NCBI RefSeq assembly: GCF_050717515.1
Contig: NZ_JBOITL010000036.1
Coordinates: forward strand, 248,001 to 312,000
DNA: 64,000 nt
Direction of reading: 5' to 3'
Origin: Clostridium_AD sp050717515
GTDB lineage: Bacteria > Bacillota > Clostridia > Clostridiales > Clostridiaceae
This document shows positions 1 to 9,673 of this stretch, piece after piece (positions within the stretch are counted from its first letter, which is position 1; the number at the start of each line of letters is the position of its first letter). The position numbers and the translations under genes are program-made. The notes under the pieces were generated by a model, which was given only the letters and a program-made list of their open reading frames with translations, ran no database searches and had not been told where the DNA came from.

Positions 1-1831
1 TCCTTTTATAAGTAGGAACTTTTTCTTCCATTAAAGCAAATACAGCTTCTTTATCTCTTCCTACCACATTTTTAAAATCCTCAATAGATTTTTCAATAAA
101 ATCTATATCATTTCCAATAGGTTTTTCAACGTAAATTTTATTATGTGAAGTGGATGTTAAAGCTATCTCATCCATCAGAAGCTCTTCATAAAGTTTTTCT
201 CCTGGTCTTAATCCAATAAATTCGATTTTTATATCTACATCTGGTTCAAGCCCTGAAAGAGTTATTAAATCTCTGGCTAAATCAACTATTTTTACAGGCT
301 CACCCATATCCAGAACAAATATTTCTCCGCCTTTTGCCATACCTCCAGCTTGAATAACTAATTGTGCGGCTTCCGGTATTGTCATAAAGAACCTATTTAT
401 ATCAGGGTGCATAACTGTTACCGGTCCTCCATGAGCTATTTGTTTTTTAAATAATGGTATTACTGAACCATTACTTCCTAAAACATTACCAAATCTTACA
501 GCCACATACTCAGTGTCGCTAATTGTATCAAAGGCCTGAATTATGAGTTCACAAAATCTCTTGGTAGCTCCCATAATGTTTGTAGGATTTACTGCTTTAT
601 CTGTACTAATTTGAACAAATCTCTTAACACCAGCTTCATGACTACATTTTACCACATTATAAGTTCCTATCACATTATTCTTAATGGCTTCTGCTGGGTT
701 ATTTTCCATAAGTGGCACATGTTTATGAGCCGCTGCATGAAATACTACATCCGGTTTATGGGTTTCAAAAATTTCTTTTAGTCTATCAATATCTCTAACA
801 GATGCAATAATGAATTGTTTATTTAACTGTGGAAACTCATAGTTAAGCTCCATCTGTAAATCATAGGCGTTGTTTTCGTAAATATCTAAAACTATTAGTT
901 TTTCAGGGTTAAACTTAGCAATTTGCCTACATAGTTCAGAACCTATAGAACCACCCCCACCTGTTACTAATATTGTCTTACCTTTAATATATTTATCAAT
1001 ATCTTCGGTGCTTAATTTAACTGGATCTCTTCCTAAAAGATCCTCAATATTTACATCGCGAAGCTCACTAATGTTCACTTTTTCGTCTACAATTTCATAA
1101 ATACCAGGAATTGTTTTAAGCTTACATTTAGTCTTTTTGCAGATGTTTAGTATTTCTGTTTTAGTTTTAAACTCTGCCGAAGGCATGGTAATAATTATTT
1201 CCTCAACGGCCTCTTGCTGGCAAATTGAAATTATCCTATCTCTGCCACCTAATACTTTAATTCCATTAATTATTTTATCATTTTTAGATGGATCATCATC
1301 AATTAATCCAACAACATAATATTTAAGTTCACTATGTTTACTAATCTCTTTTACTAAAAGTGCACCTGCATCGCCTGCACCCACAATAAGAATGTTTACA
1401 TTCTTATCACACTGCTTATTTTCTCCTTTTTTTTGCTCTGATATTCTATATATAATTCTAATTCCACCTAAGGTAATTATGCATAGAAGCCAAAATATAA
1501 TATGTACAGTGAAAGGGAATCTATAGTAGGCACTGTTAAATAAGATATAACTAACTAAATAGCTGTAAATTACAAACACTATGTTTGCCAGGGATATGGA
1601 ATATACTATAGAAAATACCTCTTTAATAGAAGCATATTTCCAAATACTTCTATACAATTTAAATATTTTATTAAAGCCTATTATTAAAATCAGCACTGGA
1701 ATAATTGAAAGTTTAAAAAATTGCAGGTCTTTACTTGGGATATTAAAATCAAATTTCAACAGTAGAGCTATATATAATGATGCCAAAACACAAACAATAT
1801 CCACCGCAAAAACCCTTTTATCAGTTTTCAT
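1..1831 (-). CDS. Membrane-anchored nucleotide-sugar 4,6-dehydratase (CapD/WbpM family), truncated by window edge
   Basis: About 610 codons read from ATG at 1831 to the left edge, so the C-terminus is missing. The N-terminus has several hydrophobic segments (roughly residues 8-130). A first nucleotide-binding fold follows (NILIVGAGDAGALL), then a second Rossmann fold with ILVTGGGGSIGSELCRQI. The extended-SDR catalytic stretch (STDKAVNPTNIMGATKR) and later the RPGEKLYEELL motif are present. The family converts UDP-GlcNAc to 4-keto-6-deoxy sugars for capsule, O-chain or glycan synthesis at the inner membrane face. The exact sugar product cannot be told from sequence. Confidence 0.93.
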   Translation of the reverse strand, partial: MKTDKRVFAVDIVCVLASLYIALLLKFDFNIPSKDLQFFKLSIIPVLILIIGFNKIFKLYRSIWKYASIKEVFSIVYSISLANIVFVIYSYLVSYILFNSAYYRFPFTVHIIFWLLCIITLGGIRIIYRISEQKKGENKQCDKNVNILIVGAGDAGALLVKEISKHSELKYYVVGLIDDDPSKNDKIINGIKVLGGRDRIISICQQEAVEEIIITMPSAEFKTKTEILNICKKTKCKLKTIPGIYEIVDEKVNISELRDVNIEDLLGRDPVKLSTEDIDKYIKGKTILVTGGGGSIGSELCRQIAKFNPEKLIVLDIYENNAYDLQMELNYEFPQLNKQFIIASVRDIDRLKEIFETHKPDVVFHAAAHKHVPLMENNPAEAIKNNVIGTYNVVKCSHEAGVKRFVQISTDKAVNPTNIMGATKRFCELIIQAFDTISDTEYVAVRFGNVLGSNGSVIPLFKKQIAHGGPVTVMHPDINRFFMTIPEAAQLVIQAGGMAKGGEIFVLDMGEPVKIVDLARDLITLSGLEPDVDIKIEFIGLRPGEKLYEELLMDEIALTSTSHNKIYVEKPIGNDIDFIEKSIEDFKNVVGRDKEAVFALMEEKVPTYKR

Positions 1832-2043
1832 GAAGTTCACATCCTCTATTTAGTTATAAATCCTTCGCCACTCCCCTTAATCATTTTACCTCATTTCTAA
1901 AATTATTCAACATTTTTTTTATACATCTATTATGAGATATCTTTGCACATATTATTATATCCTAAAACCTTGTTTTTGTATAATTTAATGGAGTTTATTA
2001 ACTATTTATTTATAATTTCTCAAAATATAGTTGTTTAAATTTA

Positions 2044-2094
2044 AAAATTCAAGAAGACCTAACACATAATAATTGCTAGGTCTTCTTGAATTTT
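2044..2094 (-). terminator. Strong hairpin terminator of the glucosaminidase gene
   Basis: Perfect 18-bp inverted repeat: AAAATTCAAGAAGACCTA at 2044-2061 and its reverse complement at 2077-2094, about 15 nt beyond the minus-strand stop codon at 2110. The A/T flanks allow it to act on the minus strand and perhaps on both strands. The 1832-2043 stretch next to it shows no gene. Confidence 0.85.
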
Positions 2095-2109
2095 GTTGAA
2101 TTATCAAAT

Positions 2110-3573
2110 TTAGTATAAATATTTAGGAACATCAAAATACATGTTACTATTTGTAAATTTATCCATAATCGCTTTTATATTTTTTGTTTGTTTATTAGCC
2201 CAACCTATGTCCGTTGCATATTGATGGTTTCCTGCACCATTTGGATTCCATCTCATTTTATATAAGGTGTTTTGGTTATTACTAGAATTATTGATATAGT
2301 TTTTAGAAATCCAATTAGCGCCACCAGCAACTGCCTGTTCAACACTAAACCAACCATTTGTATAAGCATATTCACTACCCAGTCTTGTAGGATCAGCGTC
2401 ATATGCCCCAATACCAAACATATTATAAGATACCTTAGGTGGTACAGGTTTCCCTTTTACTTGTGTTACTATAACTCCACTTGCTAAAACGGATTTACCA
2501 TATCCAGTTTCCAAAAAAGCATGTGATATCAAATATGCCGGACTTACATTATATGTTATACAGGAATCCAAGAATGCTTGTCCCTTTCCATTTAATACTC
2601 CCTTCCCTTGCAGAACAGCATTAATTTCATTAACGGAAATTCCTTTAGTATAATTTAATTTTAGAAATTGATACTTCCCATCTCCATTTAAAAAATTCGT
2701 AGGGTCCATATAATACTTTATTTCATTTCTATCTGCCAGTATCCATTTACCTGCTGTATATGTTACCGAGGCCTTTAGTCCATACTGAATATCCGTTATA
2801 TTATCTAATGAGCAATTATAACTAGTTAAACTAGTATTAGACTTAGTAACATTTATTACTTTTAGCTTCCAGCCTTCATAGGCTGCAGCACTCTCATTTG
2901 CAGTAACTTTACTCCAAAGCGTAGAATTTGCAGACATTGCCCAAACATCAATGACATATGCCCCCGCTTCTGTAGGTTGCCATGTTATTTTATCCTGAGA
3001 ATAATTTGTAACATGGGTACTCCATTTGTCCTTTGTAGCATTATAAACATGCAACTTATATTTATAAGGTGCTTTCATACCTCTTATATTTTCAATGCCA
3101 TTTATTTCAACCTTGTCACCCACCATATATTCTGTTTTGCCCACGTCCATATTTCCATCTAAATATACCCTATTATTATCATCTCTACTAACACAATTCA
3201 GATTTGATACGTAAAAGCTATCATAATTTGCATTTGAACCCTTTGCTCTGGCCCAAATAGATACTTTATACTTACCTAACTTAAATACTTTCTCGGGACT
3301 TATCTCATAGGGAATTTGTGCATTCATAAATTCTGTGTAACCCGATGTAAATTCTGTCCATAGTTTTGTATTTTCTTCATATAGAAATATTCTATACTGA
3401 ACTTCCTTTACATTTTTTGAAGTTATGTAAAATTTTTCTTTATCGCCTTGTATTAATGGAGAATGTGAAACTCCCACAAAAGATACAGATGGCTTGTCCA
3501 AAGCTAAAACAGATCTTGGCGACAAAATAATAAGACTTATTACTAAAACAATTACTGATAAAATTTTTTTCAA
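2110..3573 (-). CDS. Secreted N-acetylglucosaminidase (GH73-like) with N-terminal Tyr-rich domains
   Basis: 487 aa. A signal peptide is visible (KK start, then about 18 hydrophobic residues ending near VLA). Two or three repeated beta-type modules occupy residues 30-240 (Y_Y_Y/triple-tyrosine type, seen as KYKVSIWARAKG and YKYKLHVYN). The C-terminal half is a peptidoglycan glucosaminidase domain with the family signatures SHAFLETGYGKS, containing the likely catalytic Glu, and YNMFGIGAYD. It should cleave cell-wall glycan outside the membrane. The start is TTG with GAGGAG about 9 nt upstream; no ATG fits the signal peptide better. It appears monocistronic. Substrate detail (GH73 versus a related glucosaminidase clan) is inferred. 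Confidence 0.88.
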   Translation of the reverse strand: MKKILSVIVLVISLIILSPRSVLALDKPSVSFVGVSHSPLIQGDKEKFYITSKNVKEVQYRIFLYEENTKLWTEFTSGYTEFMNAQIPYEISPEKVFKLGKYKVSIWARAKGSNANYDSFYVSNLNCVSRDDNNRVYLDGNMDVGKTEYMVGDKVEINGIENIRGMKAPYKYKLHVYNATKDKWSTHVTNYSQDKITWQPTEAGAYVIDVWAMSANSTLWSKVTANESAAAYEGWKLKVINVTKSNTSLTSYNCSLDNITDIQYGLKASVTYTAGKWILADRNEIKYYMDPTNFLNGDGKYQFLKLNYTKGISVNEINAVLQGKGVLNGKGQAFLDSCITYNVSPAYLISHAFLETGYGKSVLASGVIVTQVKGKPVPPKVSYNMFGIGAYDADPTRLGSEYAYTNGWFSVEQAVAGGANWISKNYINNSSNNQNTLYKMRWNPNGAGNHQYATDIGWANKQTKNIKAIMDKFTNSNMYFDVPKYLY

Positions 3574-3696
3574 TTTAAAACACTCCTCACATAAATACCT
3601 TGCTCTTATTTTCTTCGGCTATTTTTTCTTTTTCTTTACCGGTTTTCTTCATTTTTATTTAATAACATTTAAATAAGTATTAAAATCAGTTATCGA

Positions 3697-3730
3697 GCAA
3701 AAAAAAGCCTTTTTCATTTGGCTTTTTTTA
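3697..3730 (-). terminator. Probable terminator of the TPR gene
   Basis: An A-rich arm ending in AGCC (to 3709) pairs with GGC plus seven T (3720-3729); on the minus strand it ends in a T-run. The GC part is short, so it is weaker than its neighbours. Confidence 0.45.
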
Positions 3731-3799
3731 TTTAACTTTCTATTATTTATTATTACGTTCATTATAAATTTCTTTAATAGCCTTATCTAAATACTCCAA

Positions 3800-4870
3800 T
3801 TATTTATTCTCCACCAATAGGTTTTCTAACTGAATCACAATTTCATCTAATGGATCTATTTTTTTAGCCATATCTAAATGTATCCTAGCCTGATCAAAGT
3901 CTTTAACATTTATATAACACATAATAAGATTTGTACATACCTCTATGGATTTTGTAACCTCAAATGCTTCCCTAAAATACCTTATGGCAAGTTCATAATT
4001 TTCAAGACATGCGTAATTAATTCCATACTCGATTACCACCTCAATTAAATCATTTTCAATTGCTACTGCTTCATTCAAGTAGTATATAGCCTTTTCGTAA
4101 TTTTGTAGAATTCTATAAGCTACAGCACTATGATAATATATATCTGGTCTATCTCCTAATTGTTCCATTAAAGGTATTAAAATTTGGAGCGCAGCTTTAG
4201 GACTTGTGGGGATTAGTTCCTTTGCCTTTTGAAAACTCGTTATAGTTTTCAAACTATTTTTAAGTTCAATTACCTCTGTTGTTAGTTCTCCACCACTTTC
4301 AACATATTTATTTATAGCAATGTATGCTGCATCATGTTCCTTTTCATTATTAAAAACTAATGACTCATATAGATATGGATTACTATAATTAGTAATTTTT
4401 TTAGCTCTTTCTATAAGTTTTAATTGTTCATCCTTGAACATACTATCAGTGGTTCTTAATTTATCCACGAGCAAAAAAATCTTATCGTAATTTTCAGTAT
4501 TTTCTTCTATAGTTAATAGGCCTTTTAAAATAATATATGCTTCTTCATAATTTTCATTTTGGATTTCTTTAAAGATCACACCCTTAATAAATCCTATTGA
4601 ATTTGGAATAGTATTTATAATTTTTTTATACTCATCAGTATATTTAAAATGTTCATCTGCTCCTAAAACATAAAACATCCCTTCTATAAATAAGTTAACT
4701 GGTATATTATCAAAATCCTCTTTTTTCTTTACTTTTTCTATTATCTCATTAGTTCTCACCGGGAAGTATATGTCATCCAAAATGACAAAATCATTGATTT
4801 TACTATTCTTCTTAATTTCTAAAAAAAGAAGAGCTGATAATTTCTCTGAAAAATATGTTTTTATGTCCAT
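3800..4870 (-). CDS. Tetratricopeptide-repeat protein of unknown function
   Basis: 356 aa, no signal peptide or membrane segment. The C-terminal 150 residues contain recognisable TPR helices (AVAYRILQNYEKAIYYLNEAV, INYACLENYELAIRYFREAF), and the N-terminal part is helical and charged. Probably a cytosolic scaffold protein. ATG at 4870 has AGGAAGG upstream. It lies 30 nt downstream of the phosphohexomutase and may be cotranscribed with it. Oddity: beyond the TAA stop the same frame stays open for 18 more codons with TPR-like composition (LEYLDKAIKEIYNERNNK), as if a sense codon became TAA. Confidence 0.8.
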   Translation of the reverse strand: MDIKTYFSEKLSALLFLEIKKNSKINDFVILDDIYFPVRTNEIIEKVKKKEDFDNIPVNLFIEGMFYVLGADEHFKYTDEYKKIINTIPNSIGFIKGVIFKEIQNENYEEAYIILKGLLTIEENTENYDKIFLLVDKLRTTDSMFKDEQLKLIERAKKITNYSNPYLYESLVFNNEKEHDAAYIAINKYVESGGELTTEVIELKNSLKTITSFQKAKELIPTSPKAALQILIPLMEQLGDRPDIYYHSAVAYRILQNYEKAIYYLNEAVAIENDLIEVVIEYGINYACLENYELAIRYFREAFEVTKSIEVCTNLIMCYINVKDFDQARIHLDMAKKIDPLDEIVIQLENLLVENK

Positions 4871-4900
4871 GTTTACACCTTCCTATCATTCTTGATTTTT

Positions 4901-6634
4901 CTAATTTATATATGCCCCGTCAACTATTGACATAACATTTTCTTTAAGCTTAATTAATTTTTTAGATGTATTTTCTGAAGAATTTCCTTTAACAGATAAA
5001 TAAATTTTCATTTTTGGTTCAGTACCGGAAGGTCTAACTACAAACCAAGAACCATCCTCCAAAATAAACTTTAATACATTCGATTTTGGTAGTTCTATTA
5101 TTTTCTGGCTATTCTTTACTAAATCCACTTCTAAACCAGCTCTATAGTCCATTTTTTTTACAATTTTATTGTTTTCTAGTCCTTCCTTCATCGAGGACCT
5201 TAAATATTCTAATATACTACTTATCTTTTCTGCCCCATCTTTTCCTTTAAGTTCTATTGAAACTAAACTTTCTTCGTAGTATCCATGTTCACTATAAATA
5301 TCCATCAATGCATCGTACAAACTGATGCCTTTATTTTTATAATAAAGTGTCATTTCACAAATCAGCATTGCTGCTATAACTGCATCTTTATCACGCACAA
5401 AATTTCCAGCTAGATATCCAAAACTTTCTTCAAAACCAAATATAAATTCTTTTTCACCTTTCAGCTCAAACTCCTTAATTTTTTCTCCAATATATTTAAA
5501 TCCTGTTAACACATCTAATACTTCAACATTATATTTTTTTCCAATAGCCTCTACCATATCTGTAGTAACAATGGTTTTTATTACCACACCATTTTTAGGC
5601 AATTCCTTAGTTTCACACAATGAGTTTAAAATATAATTACTTAATAATACACCTGTCTGATTTCCTGTAAGAACCTTATATTGGCCCTTTTTATCTTTGA
5701 CTACTACTCCAATTCGATCACAATCAGGGTCTGTGCCAAAAATTATGTCAGGATTAATGTCTTTTGCCATTTCAAGAGCTAATGAAAATACCTTTGGGTC
5801 CTCTGGATTAGGATATGGCGCTGTTGGGAAATCTCCATTTGGCATTTCTTGCTTCTTTACAACAAATACATTATCATAACCCAGTTCACTTAAAATTCTT
5901 CTCACAGGTACATTTCCCGAGCCATGAATAGGAGTATAAATTATTTTTAAATCCTTGGCACATCGCTGAACTAGGTCTTTTCTAATAGTTAAATTCTTAA
6001 CCTTATTAATGTATGATAAATAAATACTTTCTCCAATGATTTTAAGCATTCCATTTGTTTTTGCTTTGGAAATCTCCATAGTTTTCACTTTAGAAAAATC
6101 TTTTACTCTCCCTGCACAGGCTATAATTTCATTTGCAGCTTCATCAGTAACTTGCCCACCATCATCTCCATAAACCTTATATCCATTATACTCTTTAGGA
6201 TTATGTGAAGCAGTAATAACAATGCCTGCTTTGCACTTTAGTGCGCGAACGGCGTAAGATAATATTGGAGTTGGTGTTAACTGCTCAAATAAATTAACAA
6301 AAATCCCATTACCACAAAGTGTTTTTGCAGCAGCCCTTGCAAATTCTTTTGACATATTTCTTGAATCATAAGCTATGCTAACCCATATATCCTCCTTATA
6401 TTTTGAGTTTAAATAGTCTGCCAGACCTTGTGTCGCTTTGCCTATGGTATGTATATTCATCCTGTTTGTTCCTGCACCCATTACTCCTCTTAGTCCTCCT
6501 GTACCAAACTCTAAATCTCTGTAAAATCTATCTTCAATTTCTTTTTCATCTACTAATTGTTCTAACTCGCTCTTTAATTCCAAATCTATAGAATTAGAGT
6601 TAATCCAACTTTTATATTTTTCTTTGTAAGTCAT
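4901..6634 (-). CDS. Phosphohexomutase (phosphoglucomutase/phosphomannomutase family)
   Basis: 577 aa, normal length for the long firmicute PgcA/PMM-type enzymes. All four signature loops are visible: the phosphoserine loop TASHNPKEYNGYKVY, the metal-binding GTDPDCDRIG, the sugar loop FGFEESFGY and the phosphate-binding RPSGTEPK. It should interconvert hexose 6- and 1-phosphates, feeding nucleotide-sugar and wall-polymer synthesis, which agrees with the CapD-like gene nearby. The start was chosen at 6634 (MTYKEKYKSW) because AAGGAGGG lies 7 nt upstream; an upstream in-frame ATG at 6664 has no such site. Glucose versus mannose preference cannot be read from sequence. Confidence 0.93.
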   Translation of the reverse strand: MTYKEKYKSWINSNSIDLELKSELEQLVDEKEIEDRFYRDLEFGTGGLRGVMGAGTNRMNIHTIGKATQGLADYLNSKYKEDIWVSIAYDSRNMSKEFARAAAKTLCGNGIFVNLFEQLTPTPILSYAVRALKCKAGIVITASHNPKEYNGYKVYGDDGGQVTDEAANEIIACAGRVKDFSKVKTMEISKAKTNGMLKIIGESIYLSYINKVKNLTIRKDLVQRCAKDLKIIYTPIHGSGNVPVRRILSELGYDNVFVVKKQEMPNGDFPTAPYPNPEDPKVFSLALEMAKDINPDIIFGTDPDCDRIGVVVKDKKGQYKVLTGNQTGVLLSNYILNSLCETKELPKNGVVIKTIVTTDMVEAIGKKYNVEVLDVLTGFKYIGEKIKEFELKGEKEFIFGFEESFGYLAGNFVRDKDAVIAAMLICEMTLYYKNKGISLYDALMDIYSEHGYYEESLVSIELKGKDGAEKISSILEYLRSSMKEGLENNKIVKKMDYRAGLEVDLVKNSQKIIELPKSNVLKFILEDGSWFVVRPSGTEPKMKIYLSVKGNSSENTSKKLIKLKENVMSIVDGAYIN

Positions 6635-7020
6635 AATTTCCCTCCTTAATTCCTGGAAAAACAAATAATAGCTGATATCCTATTCGCAATTACTTATTGC
6701 ATTCATTCTAATTTATAATTATTCTCTCACATTATACTATCATACCAATACAAATAGAAGTGACTTTTTACGATAACCTATTTTACATTATTTACAATAC
6801 TATTTTAATAAATCTACATAATATACTGTAGCATTTGTTTTTTTAAAAATTATTATTGCATTTGCATATTTTATACCTTATAATTATTAATTGTTTGAAT
6901 GAATATATTATAAAAAATAATTTTAAATATTTTAAACATAAAAACAAATAGAATAATATGCTTACTCCACATTTATTTGAATGTACCTTAGTATAAATTC
7001 TTTTGAAAGGGGTGTATAAA
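6635..7020. other. AT-rich intergenic region between divergent genes
   Basis: No coding frame with a ribosome binding site was seen. It separates the minus-strand mutase from the plus-strand decarboxylase and holds one good plus-strand promoter (listed separately). No riboswitch or repeat was recognised. Confidence 0.6.
6856..6884 (+). promoter_or_regulatory. Likely promoter of the Orn/Lys/Arg decarboxylase
   Basis: TTGCAT at 6856-6861, a 17-nt spacer and TATAAT at 6879-6884. The decarboxylase start is about 130 nt downstream. Identified by eye. Confidence 0.5.
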
Positions 7021-8511
7021 TTGTATAGATTAAATCAAAATGAAACTCCATTATTTGATGCTCTAATGGAATATGTTAACAGAGATACCTTGCCACTACA
7101 CGTACCTGGCCATAAAAAAGGAATAGGCGCTGATGAACAATTTAGAAATTTTATGGGGGCAAACCCTTTTAAAATTGACGTTACAGTTTTTAAACTTGTT
7201 GATTCTTTTCATCACCCAACTGGACCTATTAAAAAAGCTCAAGAATTAGCAGCAGATGCTTATGGAGCTGATGCTTCATTTTTCTCAGTTCATGGTACCT
7301 CAGGAGCTATTCAAGCTATGATTATGTCTGTAGTTGGATCTGGCGAAAAAATAATTGTGCCTCGAAATGTTCATAAATCTATAACCGGTGGTATAATACT
7401 TGCCGGTGCTGTTCCAGTTTATATGCAACCAGAACTAGATAAAAAAATAGGTGTTGCTCATGGAGTTTCACCTGAGACAGTAGAAGCAACCTTAAAAGAA
7501 AACCCTGATGCAAAAGCTGTACTTATAATTAATCCAACATATTATGGAGTTTCCACTGATATTAAGAGCATTGCAGATATAGTTCATGAATACGACATTC
7601 CGCTTATTGTTGATGAAGCTCATGGACCTCATCTTACATTTAATGAAAGATTACCTATGTCTGCAATGGAAGCTGGTGCAGATATATGTTGTCAAAGCAC
7701 TCATAAAATTATAGGCTCATTAACTCAGAGCTCTATGCTACATGTTAACTCAAGGCTTGTTAACCCAGCTAGAGTTAAACAACTAATAAACTTGATGCAC
7801 ACAACTTCACCTTCCTACATACTAATGGCTTCATTAGATTGTGCTAGGCGCCAAATTGCATTGGATGGCAATGAGCTTTTAGAGAAAACTATTGATTTAT
7901 CTAATTATGTAAGAAGTGAAGTAAACAAAATTCCAGGACTTTATTGTTTTGGAGAAGAGGTTTTAGATGGTTTCGGTGCTTTTGCTATTGACCCAACTAA
8001 AATCACGATAACATGTAGAGATTTAGGCATAACAGGTTATGACTTAGATATGATACTTTCTAATAAATATCATATCCAAATGGAATTGTCTGATCTTTAT
8101 AACATACTCGCAGTTGGTTCCTTTGGTGATACTGAAGAGGGAATGGAGAAATTACTTACAGCTTTAAAAGAAATAAGCAATGAATACTATGGCAAAGGTA
8201 CAAAAAAATCTGATTTTATTGATATTCCTAGTATTCCAGAGCAAGTTCAAATTCCTCGAGAAGCTTTTAATAGTGTAAATACAGCTGTAGAGATTAAAAA
8301 AAGCGTTGGTATGATTAGCGGAGAATTTTTAATGGCTTATCCACCTGGTATTCCAATACTTTGCCCTGGTGAGAGAATAACTCAAGAGATTATAGATTAT
8401 GTTGAAAAATTAAAAGCAACTGGATTATATGTTCAAGGAACTGAAGATCCAGAAGTTGAATATATAAAAGTGGTTCGCGAAGAAGATGCTGTATATATAA
8501 CTGTTGAGTAG
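7021..8511 (+). CDS. PLP-dependent Orn/Lys/Arg decarboxylase
   Basis: 496 aa, typical for the short firmicute form (YaaO/SpeA-like). N-terminal LHVPGHKKG, the PLP-binding lysine in QSTHKIIGSLTQSS, the upstream aspartate in IVDEAHGPHLTF, and a C-terminal Orn_DC_C-type domain (MAYPPGIPILCPGERIT). It should decarboxylate a basic amino acid, most often arginine or lysine in this clade, giving agmatine or cadaverine. TTG at 7021 is preferred because AAAGGGGTG sits 7 nt upstream; a TTG at 7003 lies in front of that site. Monocistronic, closed by a 20-bp terminator. Confidence 0.92.
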   Translation: MYRLNQNETPLFDALMEYVNRDTLPLHVPGHKKGIGADEQFRNFMGANPFKIDVTVFKLVDSFHHPTGPIKKAQELAADAYGADASFFSVHGTSGAIQAMIMSVVGSGEKIIVPRNVHKSITGGIILAGAVPVYMQPELDKKIGVAHGVSPETVEATLKENPDAKAVLIINPTYYGVSTDIKSIADIVHEYDIPLIVDEAHGPHLTFNERLPMSAMEAGADICCQSTHKIIGSLTQSSMLHVNSRLVNPARVKQLINLMHTTSPSYILMASLDCARRQIALDGNELLEKTIDLSNYVRSEVNKIPGLYCFGEEVLDGFGAFAIDPTKITITCRDLGITGYDLDMILSNKYHIQMELSDLYNILAVGSFGDTEEGMEKLLTALKEISNEYYGKGTKKSDFIDIPSIPEQVQIPREAFNSVNTAVEIKKSVGMISGEFLMAYPPGIPILCPGERITQEIIDYVEKLKATGLYVQGTEDPEVEYIKVVREEDAVYITVE

Positions 8512-8554
8512 AAGTAAAAAGAACTCCAAATTAATTGGAGTTCTTTTTACTTCT
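8510..8554. terminator. Bidirectional 20-bp perfect terminator overlapping both stop codons
   Basis: AGAAGTAAAAAGAACTCCAA at 8510-8529 pairs perfectly with 8535-8554, with a 5-nt loop. It begins in the stop codon of the plus-strand decarboxylase. The convergent minus-strand gene ends inside the loop (TAA at 8531-8533), so its last codons are encoded by one stem arm. Confidence 0.92.
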
Positions 8555-9379
8555 ATTTAATTTTACTCTATAATCAATATTTTCTTTTTCAATAGTGCCT
8601 AAATACTTAAAATATTCAGTATCGGACATTTTACTTATGATTTTACAAGTATCAACCAATTTATTAAAATACCCCATCATATAACCTATCTGCATTAAGG
8701 GTTGTGCTATTTTATGATTAAATCTAATAGAAATCTGTTTTCTCTTTTTTTCTGCAGTTCTTTTAATATTTGAATAGCATTCACTTGCAGAATCTATTAA
8801 TTTTATCTTTTGTAGATTTATGCTTAAAGCCTCTCTATATGTTGGTAATAGTTCTTCCATCATATGCGCATTAAAATATTTTTTTTCTGTCTTATACTCT
8901 CCTGATTTAACCATAAGTTGTTTTAAAACTTCATTATTTTTTTTTCTAATACTAGGCAATTTAACAACAACTTGTTTTACCTGTTCTGAATCCACAATTC
9001 CGTCTGTAGTTAAAAAATCTAAACCGGTCACCACTAACTTATAATCCTTCCTATCTTTTTCAATTATACCATCCTCTTGAAACGCATTAACTATACAGAT
9101 TCTACTTTCTGTATTGTAAAACACCTCTGAAAAATAAGCTAGTTTTGCTAGTCTTTCTTGTAGTGATTTTTCACTTACGATTTCATTTTTTTCATTAATA
9201 TAAAGGTACCCCAAATTTTCTTTTCGAAAACTTTTAAATAATTTTTTAGAAAATGTAATTTCTCTGTATAATATATTATTATATTCCAAAGCGTCAAATA
9301 TCTTAACTACTTCACCTTTCTTTCTATATTGTTTTATGTGCTCTAATATTTCTTTAGATGCTAATGAGTATATTGGCAT
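8531..9379 (-). CDS. Uncharacterised 282-aa protein
   Basis: I do not recognise the family. It is basic and lysine-rich with no signal peptide or clear membrane segment. The C-terminal third is helical (EALSINLQKIKLIDSASECY) and contains IRFNHKIAQPLMQIGYMMGYFN, which is mildly amphipathic. ATG at 9379 (MPIYSLASKE) is chosen because AAGGAGGAAG stands 6 nt upstream; the longer open frame to 9457 runs through repeated leader DNA. Its last residues (SKKNSN) are encoded by the shared terminator stem. No conserved neighbour gives a function. Confidence 0.7.
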   Translation of the reverse strand: MPIYSLASKEILEHIKQYRKKGEVVKIFDALEYNNILYREITFSKKLFKSFRKENLGYLYINEKNEIVSEKSLQERLAKLAYFSEVFYNTESRICIVNAFQEDGIIEKDRKDYKLVVTGLDFLTTDGIVDSEQVKQVVVKLPSIRKKNNEVLKQLMVKSGEYKTEKKYFNAHMMEELLPTYREALSINLQKIKLIDSASECYSNIKRTAEKKRKQISIRFNHKIAQPLMQIGYMMGYFNKLVDTCKIISKMSDTEYFKYLGTIEKENIDYRVKLNRSKKNSN

Positions 9380-9383
9380 TTTT

Positions 9384-9485
9384 CTTCCTCCTTGTAGTCC
9401 TCTAGAGCACGAAACAACAAGTAATTGTTTCGCCCCTTGTCGCTCTCCGAAGTACAAAACAATTATTAATTATTTTGCCCCTTGC
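9384..9485 (-). repeat. Two tandem copies of a palindromic leader element ending in a Shine-Dalgarno-like box
   Basis: Read on the minus strand, the order is: AAGGGGC, a palindrome (9455-9477, arms CAAAACAAT/ATTATTTTG), a spacer with GAGAGCGAC, AAGGGGC again, a second palindrome (9410-9432, arms CGAAACAA/TTGTTTCG), a spacer with CTCTAGAGGACTAC, then the real AAGGAGG. The same layout recurs before iorA at 12031-12085, and the GAGAACGACAAGGAGG half recurs before the cold-shock gene. Confidence 0.6.
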
Positions 9486-9603
9486 TACAGCCTTTATTTA
9501 TATTATATCAAATTTTTAGAAATATCCCACAAAAATATACTATTTTTTGCTTAGTGTGCTATTTTAAATATATATTTACATTATTCACTAAGTTACAATG
9601 AAA

Positions 9604-9648
9604 AATAAGAAATAGGAGCTTTAAACTAAAGCCCCTATTTCTTATTAA
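9604..9648 (-). terminator. Terminator of the ptb-ior operon
   Basis: AATAAGAAATAGG-AGCTTTA pairs with TAAAGC-CCCTATTTCTTATT about 25 nt beyond the iorB stop, with an A/T-rich tail on the minus strand. Confidence 0.8.
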
Positions 9649-9673
9649 AAATTCGCTAAAATTACATAGCTAA

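Noticed and set aside
1137..1853. Plus-strand ORFs of 60 and 90 codons
   Set aside because: They are antisense to the CapD/WbpM-like gene, which shows clear motifs on the minus strand.
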